From Candidatus Rokuibacteriota bacterium (lineage in GTDB: Bacteria > Methylomirabilota > Methylomirabilia > Rokubacteriales > CSP1-6), in NCBI GenBank assembly GCA_005887895.1, contig VBPC01000120.1, forward strand, positions 1-33,326: a stretch of DNA of 33,326 nucleotides. Reading direction: 5' to 3'. The position numbers and the translations under genes were made by a program. Of this stretch, positions 1 through 8,222 are shown piece by piece. The notes below the pieces were generated by a model, which was not told the origin of the DNA, made no database searches, and was given only the letters and a program-made list of their open reading frames with translations. Numbering within the stretch: the first letter of the stretch is position 1; every line of letters starts with the position of its first letter.

Positions 1-2
1 AG

Positions 3-2126
3 TTCTCGCCGCCCTTCGAGCTGAAGTGGCCGCTCAAGGTCGGCGAGCGCACGGCGACCCGCGGCACCTGGCACCTGCCGCCCCGGCACGACCGTCCCCG
101 GGCGATGGACGTGCCGGGGACCTTCACCGCCACGGTCGTCGGCTGGGAAGAGGTCACCGTCACCGCGGGCACCGTCGGCGCGTACCGGATCGAGTTCGCC
201 GCGCGCAACGATCGGTCGGGCCGCGGCGGCACGTTCGAGGCCTGGTACGCCCCGTCGGTCCGGCAGTACGTCAAGATCCACAGCTCCGAGGTCGGCATCG
301 TGGGCTTCGAGGTGGTGGCGTTCGACCGCCCCGCCGGCGCGCCGCTGGAGCTCGTCGTCGAGCAGCCACGCGACCAGGCCCAGGTCGCCGACGAGCACCT
401 GCCGGTTCGCGTCAAGGTCCGCTCGTCGCGCGGCGTGAGCCGCGTCGCGTTGAGCGTGAACGGCGCCGAGATCGCCGCGCGCGACGAGGCGGTGCCGAAG
501 TCCGAGCTCTCGCTGAGCCAGACGGTGCCGCTGCGCGAAGGGCGCAACGTGGTTCTGGTGACTGCGACCGAGAGCGACGGCACCCGGCGGCAGGAGTCGC
601 GCGTCGTGATCTACGAGCGACCGGTCGCCATCCCGCCCCCGCCGGCGGTCGCCGCCGTGCCCGCCACGCGCGCGGTTCCGCCGGCGCCGGCCGTCGTGCC
701 GCTGACCATCGCGCTGAGCTCGCCGGCCGACCGCGCGCGCGTCCAGCAGGACGCGATCACGCTGGCCGGCGTGGTTTCGGGCGGGCACGGGATCGCCCGC
801 GTCACCGTGGCGCTGAACGGCGGCGAGCTCACCCGTCGCGACGAGTCACCGGCCGCCCGCGCGGTGCCGCTGAGCCTGCCGATCACGCTGCGCGAGGGAC
901 AGAACACGCTGGTGGTGACCGCCACCGACGTGGACGGCGGCGTGCAGCAGGAGGTGCGGGCCATCGAGTACGCGCGGCAGATGCCGCTGAGCGTGGCGGT
1001 GCGCTATCCCGAGGACCGTGCCCGCCTCACCGAGGAGTCGAGCGTGGTGGCCGCCGTCGTCACGTCGAGCAAGGGCGTCGCCCGGGTCAGCGTGAGGCTC
1101 AACGGCGCCGAGGTCGCGCAGCAGGCCGAGCGGACGCCGCCGACCTCGCTGGCCGTCACCGTGCCGCTCACCCTCAAGCCGGGTCCGAACGCGATCGTCG
1201 TGACGGCGGCCGAGACGGACGGTACCACGCGCCAGGAAGTGCGTACGGTCACCTACGACGCGCCCAAGGTCGTGGCGGCAGTGCCGCCGCCGGCGGAGCC
1301 GAAGCCGGTGCCGAGCCATCGCTGGGCGGTGGTGATCGGCGTGGGCGACTACGAGAGCGCGGCCATCCCGCGCTTGCGCTACACGGTGGCGGACGCCGAG
1401 GCGATCTACCAGACGCTGATCGGGCCGGCCGGGTTCAAGAAGGACAACGTCCTGCTGCTGACCGACCGCAGCGAGCGCAAGCCGACGCTGCGCAACATCA
1501 AGTGGGCGCTGGGGACGTTCCTCGGACGGTCGGCCCAGAAGGACGACACCGTCCTGATCTTCTTCGCCGGCCACGGCGCACCCGAGGTCGACTCGCGCGG
1601 CCTCGAACGCGACGGCCTCGCGAAGTACCTGATCCCCAGCGACGCCGACCCCGACGATCTCTACTCCACCGCGCTGCCGATGGACGAATTGCAGACGATC
1701 TTCGCCCGCATCGAGGCCGAGCGGGTCGTGGCGTTCCTGGACGCCTGCTACAGCGGAGCCGTCAGTGGTCCCGGCCTCGGGCGGACCTTCGCCTCGAAGA
1801 AGACGCGGGGGGGCACCGTGGACGATCTGTTCCTCGAGCGCCTCACGCGCTCCAAGGGCCGCGCCATCGTGACGGCGTCGCGCACGAGCGAGGTGTCGAT
1901 CGAGCTGCCGGAACTCGGCCACGGCATCTTCACGTACTACCTCGTCAACGGCCTCAAGGGCGCCGCCGACTTGAACGGAGACGGTATCATCTCCCTCCAG
2001 GAGCTGTACGAGTACGTGGAGCAGCAGGTGTCGGCGAAGTCGCGCGCGGTGGGCGGCAACCAGCATCCCGTGATGAAGGGCGAGCTCGAGGGCGTGCTGC
2101 CACTGGCCAAAGTCGGCGGCAAGTGA
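3..2126 (+). CDS. Secreted caspase-like (peptidase C14) protein with Ig-like repeats, 5' truncated by window edge
   Basis: The frame is open from base 3, so the true start lies outside the window; the ATG at 105 is internal. Numbering from that ATG, a ~75-residue N-terminal domain matches the N-terminal domain of the next gene. Three ~95-residue repeats follow (about 81-175, 200-292, 293-385), each with a GVxRVxVxLNGAE core and an xxxVVTAxxxDG strand, as in bacterial Ig-like domains. A caspase-fold domain starts near residue 405: HRWAVVIGVGDY is strand 1, FFAGHG carries the catalytic His (~490) and FLDACYSG the catalytic Cys (~548). DLNGDGIISLQE near 622-633 fits a 12-residue EF-hand calcium loop (D1, N3, D5, G6, E12). 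The stop overlaps the GTG start of its paralogue. I infer an extracytoplasmic protease or signalling protein; the substrate is unknown. Confidence 0.88.
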   Translation, partial: FSPPFELKWPLKVGERTATRGTWHLPPRHDRPRAMDVPGTFTATVVGWEEVTVTAGTVGAYRIEFAARNDRSGRGGTFEAWYAPSVRQYVKIHSSEVGIVGFEVVAFDRPAGAPLELVVEQPRDQAQVADEHLPVRVKVRSSRGVSRVALSVNGAEIAARDEAVPKSELSLSQTVPLREGRNVVLVTATESDGTRRQESRVVIYERPVAIPPPPAVAAVPATRAVPPAPAVVPLTIALSSPADRARVQQDAITLAGVVSGGHGIARVTVALNGGELTRRDESPAARAVPLSLPITLREGQNTLVVTATDVDGGVQQEVRAIEYARQMPLSVAVRYPEDRARLTEESSVVAAVVTSSKGVARVSVRLNGAEVAQQAERTPPTSLAVTVPLTLKPGPNAIVVTAAETDGTTRQEVRTVTYDAPKVVAAVPPPAEPKPVPSHRWAVVIGVGDYESAAIPRLRYTVADAEAIYQTLIGPAGFKKDNVLLLTDRSERKPTLRNIKWALGTFLGRSAQKDDTVLIFFAGHGAPEVDSRGLERDGLAKYLIPSDADPDDLYSTALPMDELQTIFARIEAERVVAFLDACYSGAVSGPGLGRTFASKKTRGGTVDDLFLERLTRSKGRAIVTASRTSEVSIELPELGHGIFTYYLVNGLKGAADLNGDGIISLQELYEYVEQQVSAKSRAVGGNQHPVMKGELEGVLPLAKVGGK

Positions 2127-4208
2127 ACGGCCCCCGCCGCCGGAGCGCGGGGCTGGTACTGGTCGTCGTCCTCGCGGCCCTCGCGCCCGGGCTGGCCGCC
2201 CAGCCGCGCGCCGAGCGACCGACCTACGCGATCGGAGACACCTGGGCGCTGGCCGACGCCACCTACCGCCTGGCGCGCATCGAGCACGACGTCTACGTCT
2301 TCACCGCCGAGGGCAATCGCGAGATCCGCCTGACGCGCGACCTGGGGCTCACCTTCGTGCGGCGCGGCGCCGAGTCCATCGAGATCGTGCCGGCGCCGCG
2401 CATCCCGTGGCCGCTGCAGGTCGGCAAGTGGGGCAGCCAGACGGTGTTCATCCGTCTCGGCGGAAGCACGAGCGGCGCCGCCGACGGCTGGCTGACGTGG
2501 CGCGTCGAGGCGGAGGAGCCGGTCACGGCCGGCGGGCAGACGCGCTCCGCCTTTCGCATTCACTACGCCGTCGGCAGCGAGCGGCCCGGCCGCGGCTCCG
2601 GACGCGACGCCGCGCTTCGGCTGGGCGATCTCGGCCGGCAGATCACCTTCGACGTCACGCTGTGGTACGCGCCGGAGGCGCAGCGGATCGTCAAGGCGCA
2701 ATCGACGAAGGAGCTGCTGACGTTCGAGGTCGCCGGCGGCGCGGGCGCGGTCGCCCAGGCGCCGACGACCGCGCCGCCACCGGCCGCGCCGGCGCCGTCA
2801 CCGGCTCCCGCCGCGCCCGCGAAGCCGGCGCCCGGGGCGCCGCCGCCCTCATCGCCGCCGGCCGCTCCGCCGAAGCCGGCCGCGGTGCCATCGGGCGCAC
2901 CGCTCGCCGTGAGCCTCTCGGGCCCCGCCGATCAGGCGCGCGTCGACCGCGACACCGTGGCGCTGGCCGGGCTGGTCACCAGCGGGCGCGGCGTGAGCCG
3001 CGTCGTCGTGACGCTCAATGGCGCCGAGGTCGCGCGGGTCGACGAGAAGGCGCCGCGGCCGGCCGTCTCGCTCAACACATCGCTGAAGCTCCAGGAGGGC
3101 TCGAACCTCCTGGTCGTGGCCGCGACCGACGCCGACGGCGCCATCCGCCAGGACGTGCGCACGATCCACTACGAGAAGGCGACGCCGCTGACGATCAGCG
3201 TGCGCTATCCGGCCGACGGCGCGCGCGTCACCGAGGAGCAGACCGTCGTCGCGGCGGTGGTGACGTCGAGCCGCGGGGTCGGCAGCGTGACGGTGACGCT
3301 GAACGGCGCCGAGGTCCGGCGCCAGACCGAATCGACGTCGCCGCGCTCGGTGGAGGTGACGGCGCCGGTGACGCTGCGCGAGGGCGCGAACACGATCGTG
3401 CTGACGGCCCGCGAGCCTGACGGCACGATCCGCCAGGAAGTGCGGACGGTGACGCTCCATCCCGTTCCTGAAATACTCCGTCCCGGACGCCGACACGATG
3501 TACGAGGTGCTCACGACCAGCGCCGGCTTCAAGAAGGACCACGTGTTCCTGCTGACCGACCGCGCCGAGCGCAAGCCGACGCTGCGGAACATCAAGTACG
3601 CGCTCGGCACGCTGCTGGCCCGCTCGGCCCGCAAGGACGACACGGTGATCGTCTACTTCGCCGGGCACGGCGCCCCCGAGGTGGACCCGCGCGGGATCGA
3701 GCGCGACGGGCTCGCCAAGTACCTGATCCCCAGCGACGCCGATCCCGACGATCTCTACTCGACGGCGCTGCCGATGGACGAGCTGCAGACGATCTTCGGC
3801 CGCATCGAGGCCGAGCGCGTCGTGATGTTCCTCGACGCCTGCTACAGCGGCGCCGCCGGGGGGCGAACATTCGCCTCGAAGAAGACGCGGGCGGGCTCGG
3901 TGGACGACCTCTTCCTCGAGCGGCTCACCCGAGCCAAGGGCCGCGCGATCATCACCGCCTCCCGGCCGGCGGAAGTGTCGATCGAGCTGCCCGAGCTCGG
4001 CCACGGGATCTTCACCTACTTCCTCACCGAGGGCCTGCGCGGCGCCGCCGACCTCAACCGCGACGGCATCGTGAGCCTGGACGAGCTCTACGCGTACGTC
4101 GAGCAGCAGGTGAGCCGCAAGTCGCGCGCGGTCGGCGGCAACCAGCATCCCGTGATGAAGGGCGAGCTCGAGGGCGTGCTGCCGCTCACCAAGGTCCGCG
4201 TCCGGTAG
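2123..4208 (+). pseudogene. Second caspase-like protein, paralogue of the first, interrupted by an internal deletion and frameshift
   Basis: GTG at 2123 overlaps the upstream stop (GTGA). The N-terminus has a clear signal peptide (LVLVVVLAALAPGLAAQ). A paralogous N-terminal domain follows, then a Pro/Ala linker (about 2758-2900) and two Ig-like repeats. The frame reads ...RQEVRTVTL up to about 3457. Homology then resumes in another frame at 3459 (IPFLKYSVPDAD) and runs to the stop at 4208. Compared with the first gene, about 107 nt are missing, covering the linker and the first caspase strand (HRWAVVIGVGDYES). The catalytic His (VYFAGHG), catalytic Cys (MFLDACYSG) and an intact EF-hand loop (DLNRDGIVSLDE) all survive downstream. 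As written it cannot make a full caspase. Either a real lesion or an assembly error explains it. The 3' part is open as a separate frame from ATG 3498. Confidence 0.85.
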
Positions 4209-4220
4209 CGGAGAGCCGCC

Positions 4221-6080
4221 ATTCGCGAGCGGCTGCGGACGTGGTGGCGCCTGCGCAGCGGGCGCCTCCTGCGGATCTGGGCGGTGGGGCTGGCGGCGAG
4301 TGTGCTCGTCACGGCCGCCTCGTCGCTCGGCTTCCTCGAGAACTGGCAGGCCCGGGCCCTCGATCTGCTGCAGACCGTGCAGGGCCGGCAGTACCCCACC
4401 GACGTCGTGATCGTCGCCATCGACGACGCGGCCTTCGGGGGCTTCGGCGGGCGCACGCCGATCCCGCGCGACTACCTGGCGCGGGTCATTCGCGGCATCG
4501 CCAGGAGCGGCGCCGCCGTGGTCGGCGTCGACATCCGCATCGACACGCCGACGACGGAGGCCGCCGACGCCGCGCTGGCGGCGGCGCTACGCGAGTTCGG
4601 CGACGGCGGGCTGAGCCGCGTCGTGCTGCTCGGACCGCTGAGCGACACGGCGACGCCGCTCGGCGCCGCCGCCCTCGGCCCGGCGGTGGTGCTGGCGTCG
4701 CCGGACGTGCTGCCGGACGCCGACCACGTCATCCGGCGCGTCGAGCCGGTCGTGCCGGGTCCCGCCGGCGCCCTGATGCCGACGCTCGCCCTGGCGGTGA
4801 CCGCGCGCCTCGGCGGCCTCGACAACCGCGCGCTCGTCGAGACGCTGAGGGCGGGCAAGCCGCTGGCGCTGCCGCGCCTGGGCGGCAGCGTGCTCGAGCG
4901 TCACGGGTCACCGCCCGTGGTCGCCCGCGGCGGCATGAGGTGGCCGATCAGCTACGTCGGAAGGGAGGGCACGTTCCTCACGATTCCGAGCGACGTGCTG
5001 GCGGCGAGCGCCGAGCCGGGCCACGAGCCGGCCGCCGACAATCCACTGCGCGGGCGGATCGTGCTGGTGGGCGGCACGTTCGCGGCCGGCCGCGACACCT
5101 ACCGGACGCCGCACGGCGTGATGGCGGGCGTCGAGGTGCACGCCAACGTCGCCCACATGCTGACGACGCGGCGGTTCATCCGTCCCACCGACTGGCTCCA
5201 GGACCTCGTGATCAACGGAGCCGTCGTGCTGCTGGCGGGCCTGGTGCTGGTCACGCTGCGGCCGCTCGCCGGCACGCTGGTGTGCGTGGCCGGCTCGTTC
5301 GTGCTGGGCGTCCCGCTGGCGCTGTGGGCGTTCGACCGCGGCGGGTACTGGATCGACTTCGTCTTGCCGGTGGCGGCGACGGCGCTCATGGGCGTCGGCA
5401 CCGACCTGCTCGAGCGGCGGCGCTTCCGCGACTCGTTCGCCCGCTATCTCTCGCGCGACGTCCTGGCCCGGGTGCTGGCCGACGCGCCCGGCCTGCGCGG
5501 CGAGCACCGCGAGGTCTCGATCCTGTTCTCCGACCTGCGCGGGTTCACGACCCTGTCCGAGCGCATGGAGCCCGCGCGCATCGCGGCCCACCTCAACGAG
5601 TACTTCGAGGCGATGACGGCGGCCATCTTCGCCCATCACGGCATGATCAACGACTTCGTGGGCGACGCCGTCATGGCGATCTTCGGCGCGCCGGTGGCCG
5701 ATCGTGAGCACGCCTGGCACGCCGTGCAGAGCGCGCTCGACATGACCCGCGCGCTGGAGGCGCTCAACCGGCGCTGGGAGGCGGCCGGGCTGCCGAGCCT
5801 GCGCATGGGCATCGGCATCCACACCGGGGCCGTGTTCGCCGGCAACGTCGGCGGGCGCGACCGGATCAAGTACACGGTCATCGGCGATCCGGTCAACGTG
5901 GCCTCGCGGGTGGAGGGGCTCAACAAGGAGCTCGGCACGACGATCCTCGTCACCGAGGAGACGCTGGCGGCGATCGGCGACCGCGCGCGCGTGCGCGACT
6001 GCGGCCCGATGGCGGTCAAGGGACGCGTGGAAAAGGTGCGGGTCTTCGAGGTGCTGACGGACGGGAGGGAGCAGCCATGA
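4221..6080 (+). CDS. CHASE2-domain class III adenylate cyclase
   Basis: Membrane-bound cyclase that makes cAMP in response to an extracytoplasmic signal. An N-terminal membrane helix (IWAVGLAASVLVTAASSLGF) is followed by a CHASE2 sensor region (DVVIVAIDD, then VVGVDIRID) and further membrane segments around 5220-5400. The catalytic domain has ILFSDLRGFT and FVGDAVMAIFG with the two metal-binding Asp, IKYTVIGD with the adenine-selecting Lys/Asp pair, and VNVASRVE with the transition-state Asn/Arg. The start is uncertain. GTG at 4284 would fall inside the first membrane helix. The frame is open back to the previous stop, and an ATT at 4221 preceded by CGGAGA at good spacing gives a basic cytoplasmic tail. 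The gene follows the caspases by 12 nt and overlaps the next gene as ATGA, so one operon is likely. Confidence 0.9.
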   Translation: MRERLRTWWRLRSGRLLRIWAVGLAASVLVTAASSLGFLENWQARALDLLQTVQGRQYPTDVVIVAIDDAAFGGFGGRTPIPRDYLARVIRGIARSGAAVVGVDIRIDTPTTEAADAALAAALREFGDGGLSRVVLLGPLSDTATPLGAAALGPAVVLASPDVLPDADHVIRRVEPVVPGPAGALMPTLALAVTARLGGLDNRALVETLRAGKPLALPRLGGSVLERHGSPPVVARGGMRWPISYVGREGTFLTIPSDVLAASAEPGHEPAADNPLRGRIVLVGGTFAAGRDTYRTPHGVMAGVEVHANVAHMLTTRRFIRPTDWLQDLVINGAVVLLAGLVLVTLRPLAGTLVCVAGSFVLGVPLALWAFDRGGYWIDFVLPVAATALMGVGTDLLERRRFRDSFARYLSRDVLARVLADAPGLRGEHREVSILFSDLRGFTTLSERMEPARIAAHLNEYFEAMTAAIFAHHGMINDFVGDAVMAIFGAPVADREHAWHAVQSALDMTRALEALNRRWEAAGLPSLRMGIGIHTGAVFAGNVGGRDRIKYTVIGDPVNVASRVEGLNKELGTTILVTEETLAAIGDRARVRDCGPMAVKGRVEKVRVFEVLTDGREQP

Positions 6081-7030
6081 AGGCACTGAGGGGCGTGATC
6101 CTCGGCGCGGTCGTCGTGCTGGGCCCGGCGATCGCGTGGGCCCAGGAGCCGCTGGCCGTATTGACCGAGATGCGGGTCACGCACGGCAAGGTCGAGATCA
6201 AGATGGCCGCCGACCCCGACTGGCAAGCCCCCAAGCCGCTGCAATCGCTGCGGCCGGGCGACCAGGTGCGGGTGACCGGCGAGGGGCGGGCGGTGCTCGT
6301 CTTCACCGGCGGCCGCGGCACGCAGCTCGTGACCCCGAGCAACTCGCCCTTCACGGTGCAGGCCCCGGCCGGCGAGGGAACGACCGATCGCGCCCGCACG
6401 GTCCTCGGCAACGTCACGACCTTCCTGCTCGGCCAGCAGCGCGAGAAGACGTACCAGTCGCTGTCGGTACGCAGCGTGCGCGCGCAGCCGCCGGTGATCC
6501 TGGCGCCGCGCGACACGCGCCTCCTGCCGGGCGCGCTGACCTTCGAGTGGGCCGGCTCCGACCGCCTGAAGTACCGCGTCCGTCTGCGCGGGCCGCAGGA
6601 CAACGTGCTGTGGGAGCAGACCGACCTCGATCGCCGCCCGCTCATCTATCCGTCCGGCGCGCCGGCGCTGACGCCCGGCCTCCGCTACACCTGGGAGCTG
6701 GAGACCCGCGAGCACGGCGTGCAGCGCGCCTCGTTCGAGCTCGCGCCTCCCGCCGACGCCGCCCGGGTGAAGGACGCGCTCACCGCCCTGACGCCGGCCG
6801 CCGCCAGGGGCTATCCGCCGGCCACGCTGTCGCTCATGCGGGCGGGGCTGCTCTTCCAGGAGAGCCTCTACGCCGACGCACGCCGCGAGCTGGTGAGCGC
6901 GATCAGCGCCGATCCCGAGGAGCCGACGCTCCGCCTGCTCCTCGGCCACGTCTACGACCGGACCGGGCTCAAGGACCTCGCCGCCAACGAGTTCGACGAG
7001 GCCGAGGCGCTGACCGCCCCCCGGCCGTGA
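6077..7030 (+). CDS. Secreted FecR-like protein with C-terminal TPR-like helices
   Basis: The ATG overlaps the cyclase stop (ATGA) and has GGGAGGGAG just upstream. The signal peptide is MKALRGVILGAVVVLGPAIAWAQ. Residues ~25-130 look like a FecR domain: a β-rich segment with VTHGKVEIK, LRPGDQVRVTGEGRAVLVFTGG and a threonine/serine-rich strand. The middle (~145-225) is β-rich with FEWAGSDRLKYRVRL, perhaps a fibronectin-like fold. The C-terminus (~240-317) has two helical repeats resembling a TPR (LLFQESLYADARRELVSAI, LRLLLGHVYDRTGLKDLAANEF). FecR-like proteins are often encoded next to CHASE2 cyclases. I infer a periplasmic scaffold or sensor partner for the cyclase and caspases. No enzyme motif is visible. 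Confidence 0.75.
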   Translation: MKALRGVILGAVVVLGPAIAWAQEPLAVLTEMRVTHGKVEIKMAADPDWQAPKPLQSLRPGDQVRVTGEGRAVLVFTGGRGTQLVTPSNSPFTVQAPAGEGTTDRARTVLGNVTTFLLGQQREKTYQSLSVRSVRAQPPVILAPRDTRLLPGALTFEWAGSDRLKYRVRLRGPQDNVLWEQTDLDRRPLIYPSGAPALTPGLRYTWELETREHGVQRASFELAPPADAARVKDALTALTPAAARGYPPATLSLMRAGLLFQESLYADARRELVSAISADPEEPTLRLLLGHVYDRTGLKDLAANEFDEAEALTAPRP

Positions 7031-7051
7031 GCGCGCGGCCGGCCGGCGCCG

Positions 7052-7067
7052 GCGCCCTGGGCGCTTT
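7052..7067 (+). terminator. Possible short intrinsic terminator after the cyclase/FecR operon
   Basis: GCGCC (7052-7056) and GGCGC (7060-7064) form a 5-bp stem with a CTG loop, followed by TTTG. The stem is short and the T run brief, so this is weak. It sits between the FecR-like stop and the marR promoter. Confidence 0.3.
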
Positions 7068-7093
7068 GTAAAAATATCACGATGTGATATACA
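7066..7093 (+). promoter_or_regulatory. marR promoter with a perfect palindromic operator
   Basis: TTGTAA (7066-7071) and TATACA (7088-7093) are spaced by 16 nt and resemble -35 and -10 boxes. Between and over them lies a perfect inverted repeat, ATATCAC-GAT-GTGATAT (7074-7090), in a locally AT-rich island. A 17-bp palindrome covering the spacer and -10 of a MarR gene is the usual layout for autorepression. The start codon is only 9 nt past the -10, so the 5' leader would be very short. Confidence 0.65.
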
Positions 7094-7102
7094 GGGTGGG
7101 TC

Positions 7103-7561
7103 ATGCCGCGGGCGCGCCCGTCCCCGGTCGACTACCGAGCGCTGGCCGACCTTCGCTACCACCTGCGGCGGTTTCTCCGCCTCCGTGAGCTGGCGGCACG
7201 GACGGCCGGCGTCGAGCCGCAGCAGTACCTCGTCCTGCTCCAGGTCAAGGGCCTCGACGGCCGCGGCGCCGCCACGATCGGCGCGCTCGCCGAGCGCTTG
7301 CAGGTGCAGCACCACGGCGTCGTGCAGCTCGTCGACCGGCTGGCGCGCCGGGGCATGGTGGAGCGCCGGCGTGGGGGCCGCGATCGCCGCGAGGTGACGG
7401 TGCATCTCCGCCCGGCCGGCGAGCGCATTCTCGAACGGCTGGCGGCCTACTCCGTGGCCGAGCTGACCACCGAGGGCCCGCTCCTGGTCTCTTCCTTGAG
7501 CCGGCTCACCCGGCAGCCGCCTCGCGCGCGGGCCCGAATGAGGCCCAGAAAGGACACGTGA
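7103..7561 (+). CDS. MarR-family transcriptional regulator
   Basis: A 152-residue winged-helix regulator. The N-terminal dimerisation helix contains LADLRYHLRRFLRLRELAAR. IGALAERLQVQHHGVVQLVDRL is the helix-turn-helix, and RRGMVERRRGGRDRREVTVHL is the wing with the DRR signature of MarR proteins. The short C-terminal helix (GERILERLAAY) ends in a basic tail. The length is typical of the family. It probably represses its own promoter through the palindrome at 7074-7090. Its stop overlaps the start of the Pal-like gene, so the two are probably co-transcribed, which would place an envelope lipoprotein under MarR control. The effector is unknown. Confidence 0.85.
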   Translation: MPRARPSPVDYRALADLRYHLRRFLRLRELAARTAGVEPQQYLVLLQVKGLDGRGAATIGALAERLQVQHHGVVQLVDRLARRGMVERRRGGRDRREVTVHLRPAGERILERLAAYSVAELTTEGPLLVSSLSRLTRQPPRARARMRPRKDT

Positions 7562-8136
7562 TGATCAGACAGGGACTGGGGTTCGCGATCTCGGTGGCGA
7601 TGTTGTTCGCAATGGGCTGCGCCAAGCAGCCCGCGACGACGATGTCGTCGGCGCCGGCGCCCACCGGCGGCGCCACCACGACGCCGGCGGGCACGACGCC
7701 CGCGGGCGCGCGCAGCAGCGATGGAGCCCGGTCGGACAGTCAATCGGCAATGGCGACGCCGGCGACCGCCCGGCCGGCCCCGGGCGACTTCGTCCCCGCG
7801 CCCCAGCTCGAGGACGTGCACTTCGACTTCGACAAGTACGAGATCCGCCCCGGCGACGCCAGGGTCCTCGACGCCAATGCAGCGTGGCTGAAGACGAACG
7901 GTGACCGGCTGCTCCTGATCGAGGGCCACTGCGACGAGCGCGGCACCAACGAGTACAACGTGGCGCTGGGCGAGCGGCGCGCCAAGGCCACGATGAACTA
8001 CCTCGTCGCGCACGGCGTGGCGGCGACCCGTATCACGATCGTCAGCTACGGCGAAGAGCGGCCGGCCTGCTCCGAGCACACCGAGGCCTGCTGGGCGAAG
8101 AACCGCCGCGCCCATTTCCTCGTGAAGCGCGGCTAG
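7561..8136 (+). CDS. pal: Peptidoglycan-associated lipoprotein (Pal/OmpA-family)
   Basis: A lipoprotein signal (MIRQGLGFAISVAMLFAMGC) has the lipid-modified Cys at about residue 20. A Pro/Ala/Thr-rich linker precedes an OmpA-like peptidoglycan-binding domain (residues ~80-190): VHFDFDKYEIRP, IEGHCDERGTNEYN with the Asp that binds diaminopimelate, and ALGERRAKA with the Arg. The Cys pair in the region PACSEHTEACW is common in Pal. The start could be ATG 7561 or GTG 7558; GAAAGGA upstream fits either. No tol genes are nearby, so this may be a second Pal or an OmpA-family relative. Confidence 0.85.
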   Translation: MIRQGLGFAISVAMLFAMGCAKQPATTMSSAPAPTGGATTTPAGTTPAGARSSDGARSDSQSAMATPATARPAPGDFVPAPQLEDVHFDFDKYEIRPGDARVLDANAAWLKTNGDRLLLIEGHCDERGTNEYNVALGERRAKATMNYLVAHGVAATRITIVSYGEERPACSEHTEACWAKNRRAHFLVKRG

Positions 8137-8163
8137 GCGGCCGCGGGGCCCCGATACCCGGGC

Positions 8164-8192
8164 TTGCCTCGGAGCTTGCGTACAAGCATAAT
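8164..8192 (+). promoter_or_regulatory. Putative sigma70-type promoter for the ATP-grasp gene
   Basis: TTGCCT (8164-8169) and CATAAT (8187-8192) are separated by 17 nt, a good match to the -35/-10 consensus in an otherwise GC-rich gap. A small dyad, GCTTG and CAAGC, lies in the spacer at 8174-8187. The ATG is about 30 nt downstream. Confidence 0.45.
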
Positions 8193-8222
8193 GCCACTAT
8201 CTCGATCGGGAATGGTGGCGAC

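Noticed and set aside
26-5707. A 1,893-codon stop-free reading frame on the + strand
   Set aside because: It runs through three real genes in mixed frames, and only its middle (2123 to about 3457) is coding, as part of the second caspase gene. Long open shadow frames are expected at this GC content.
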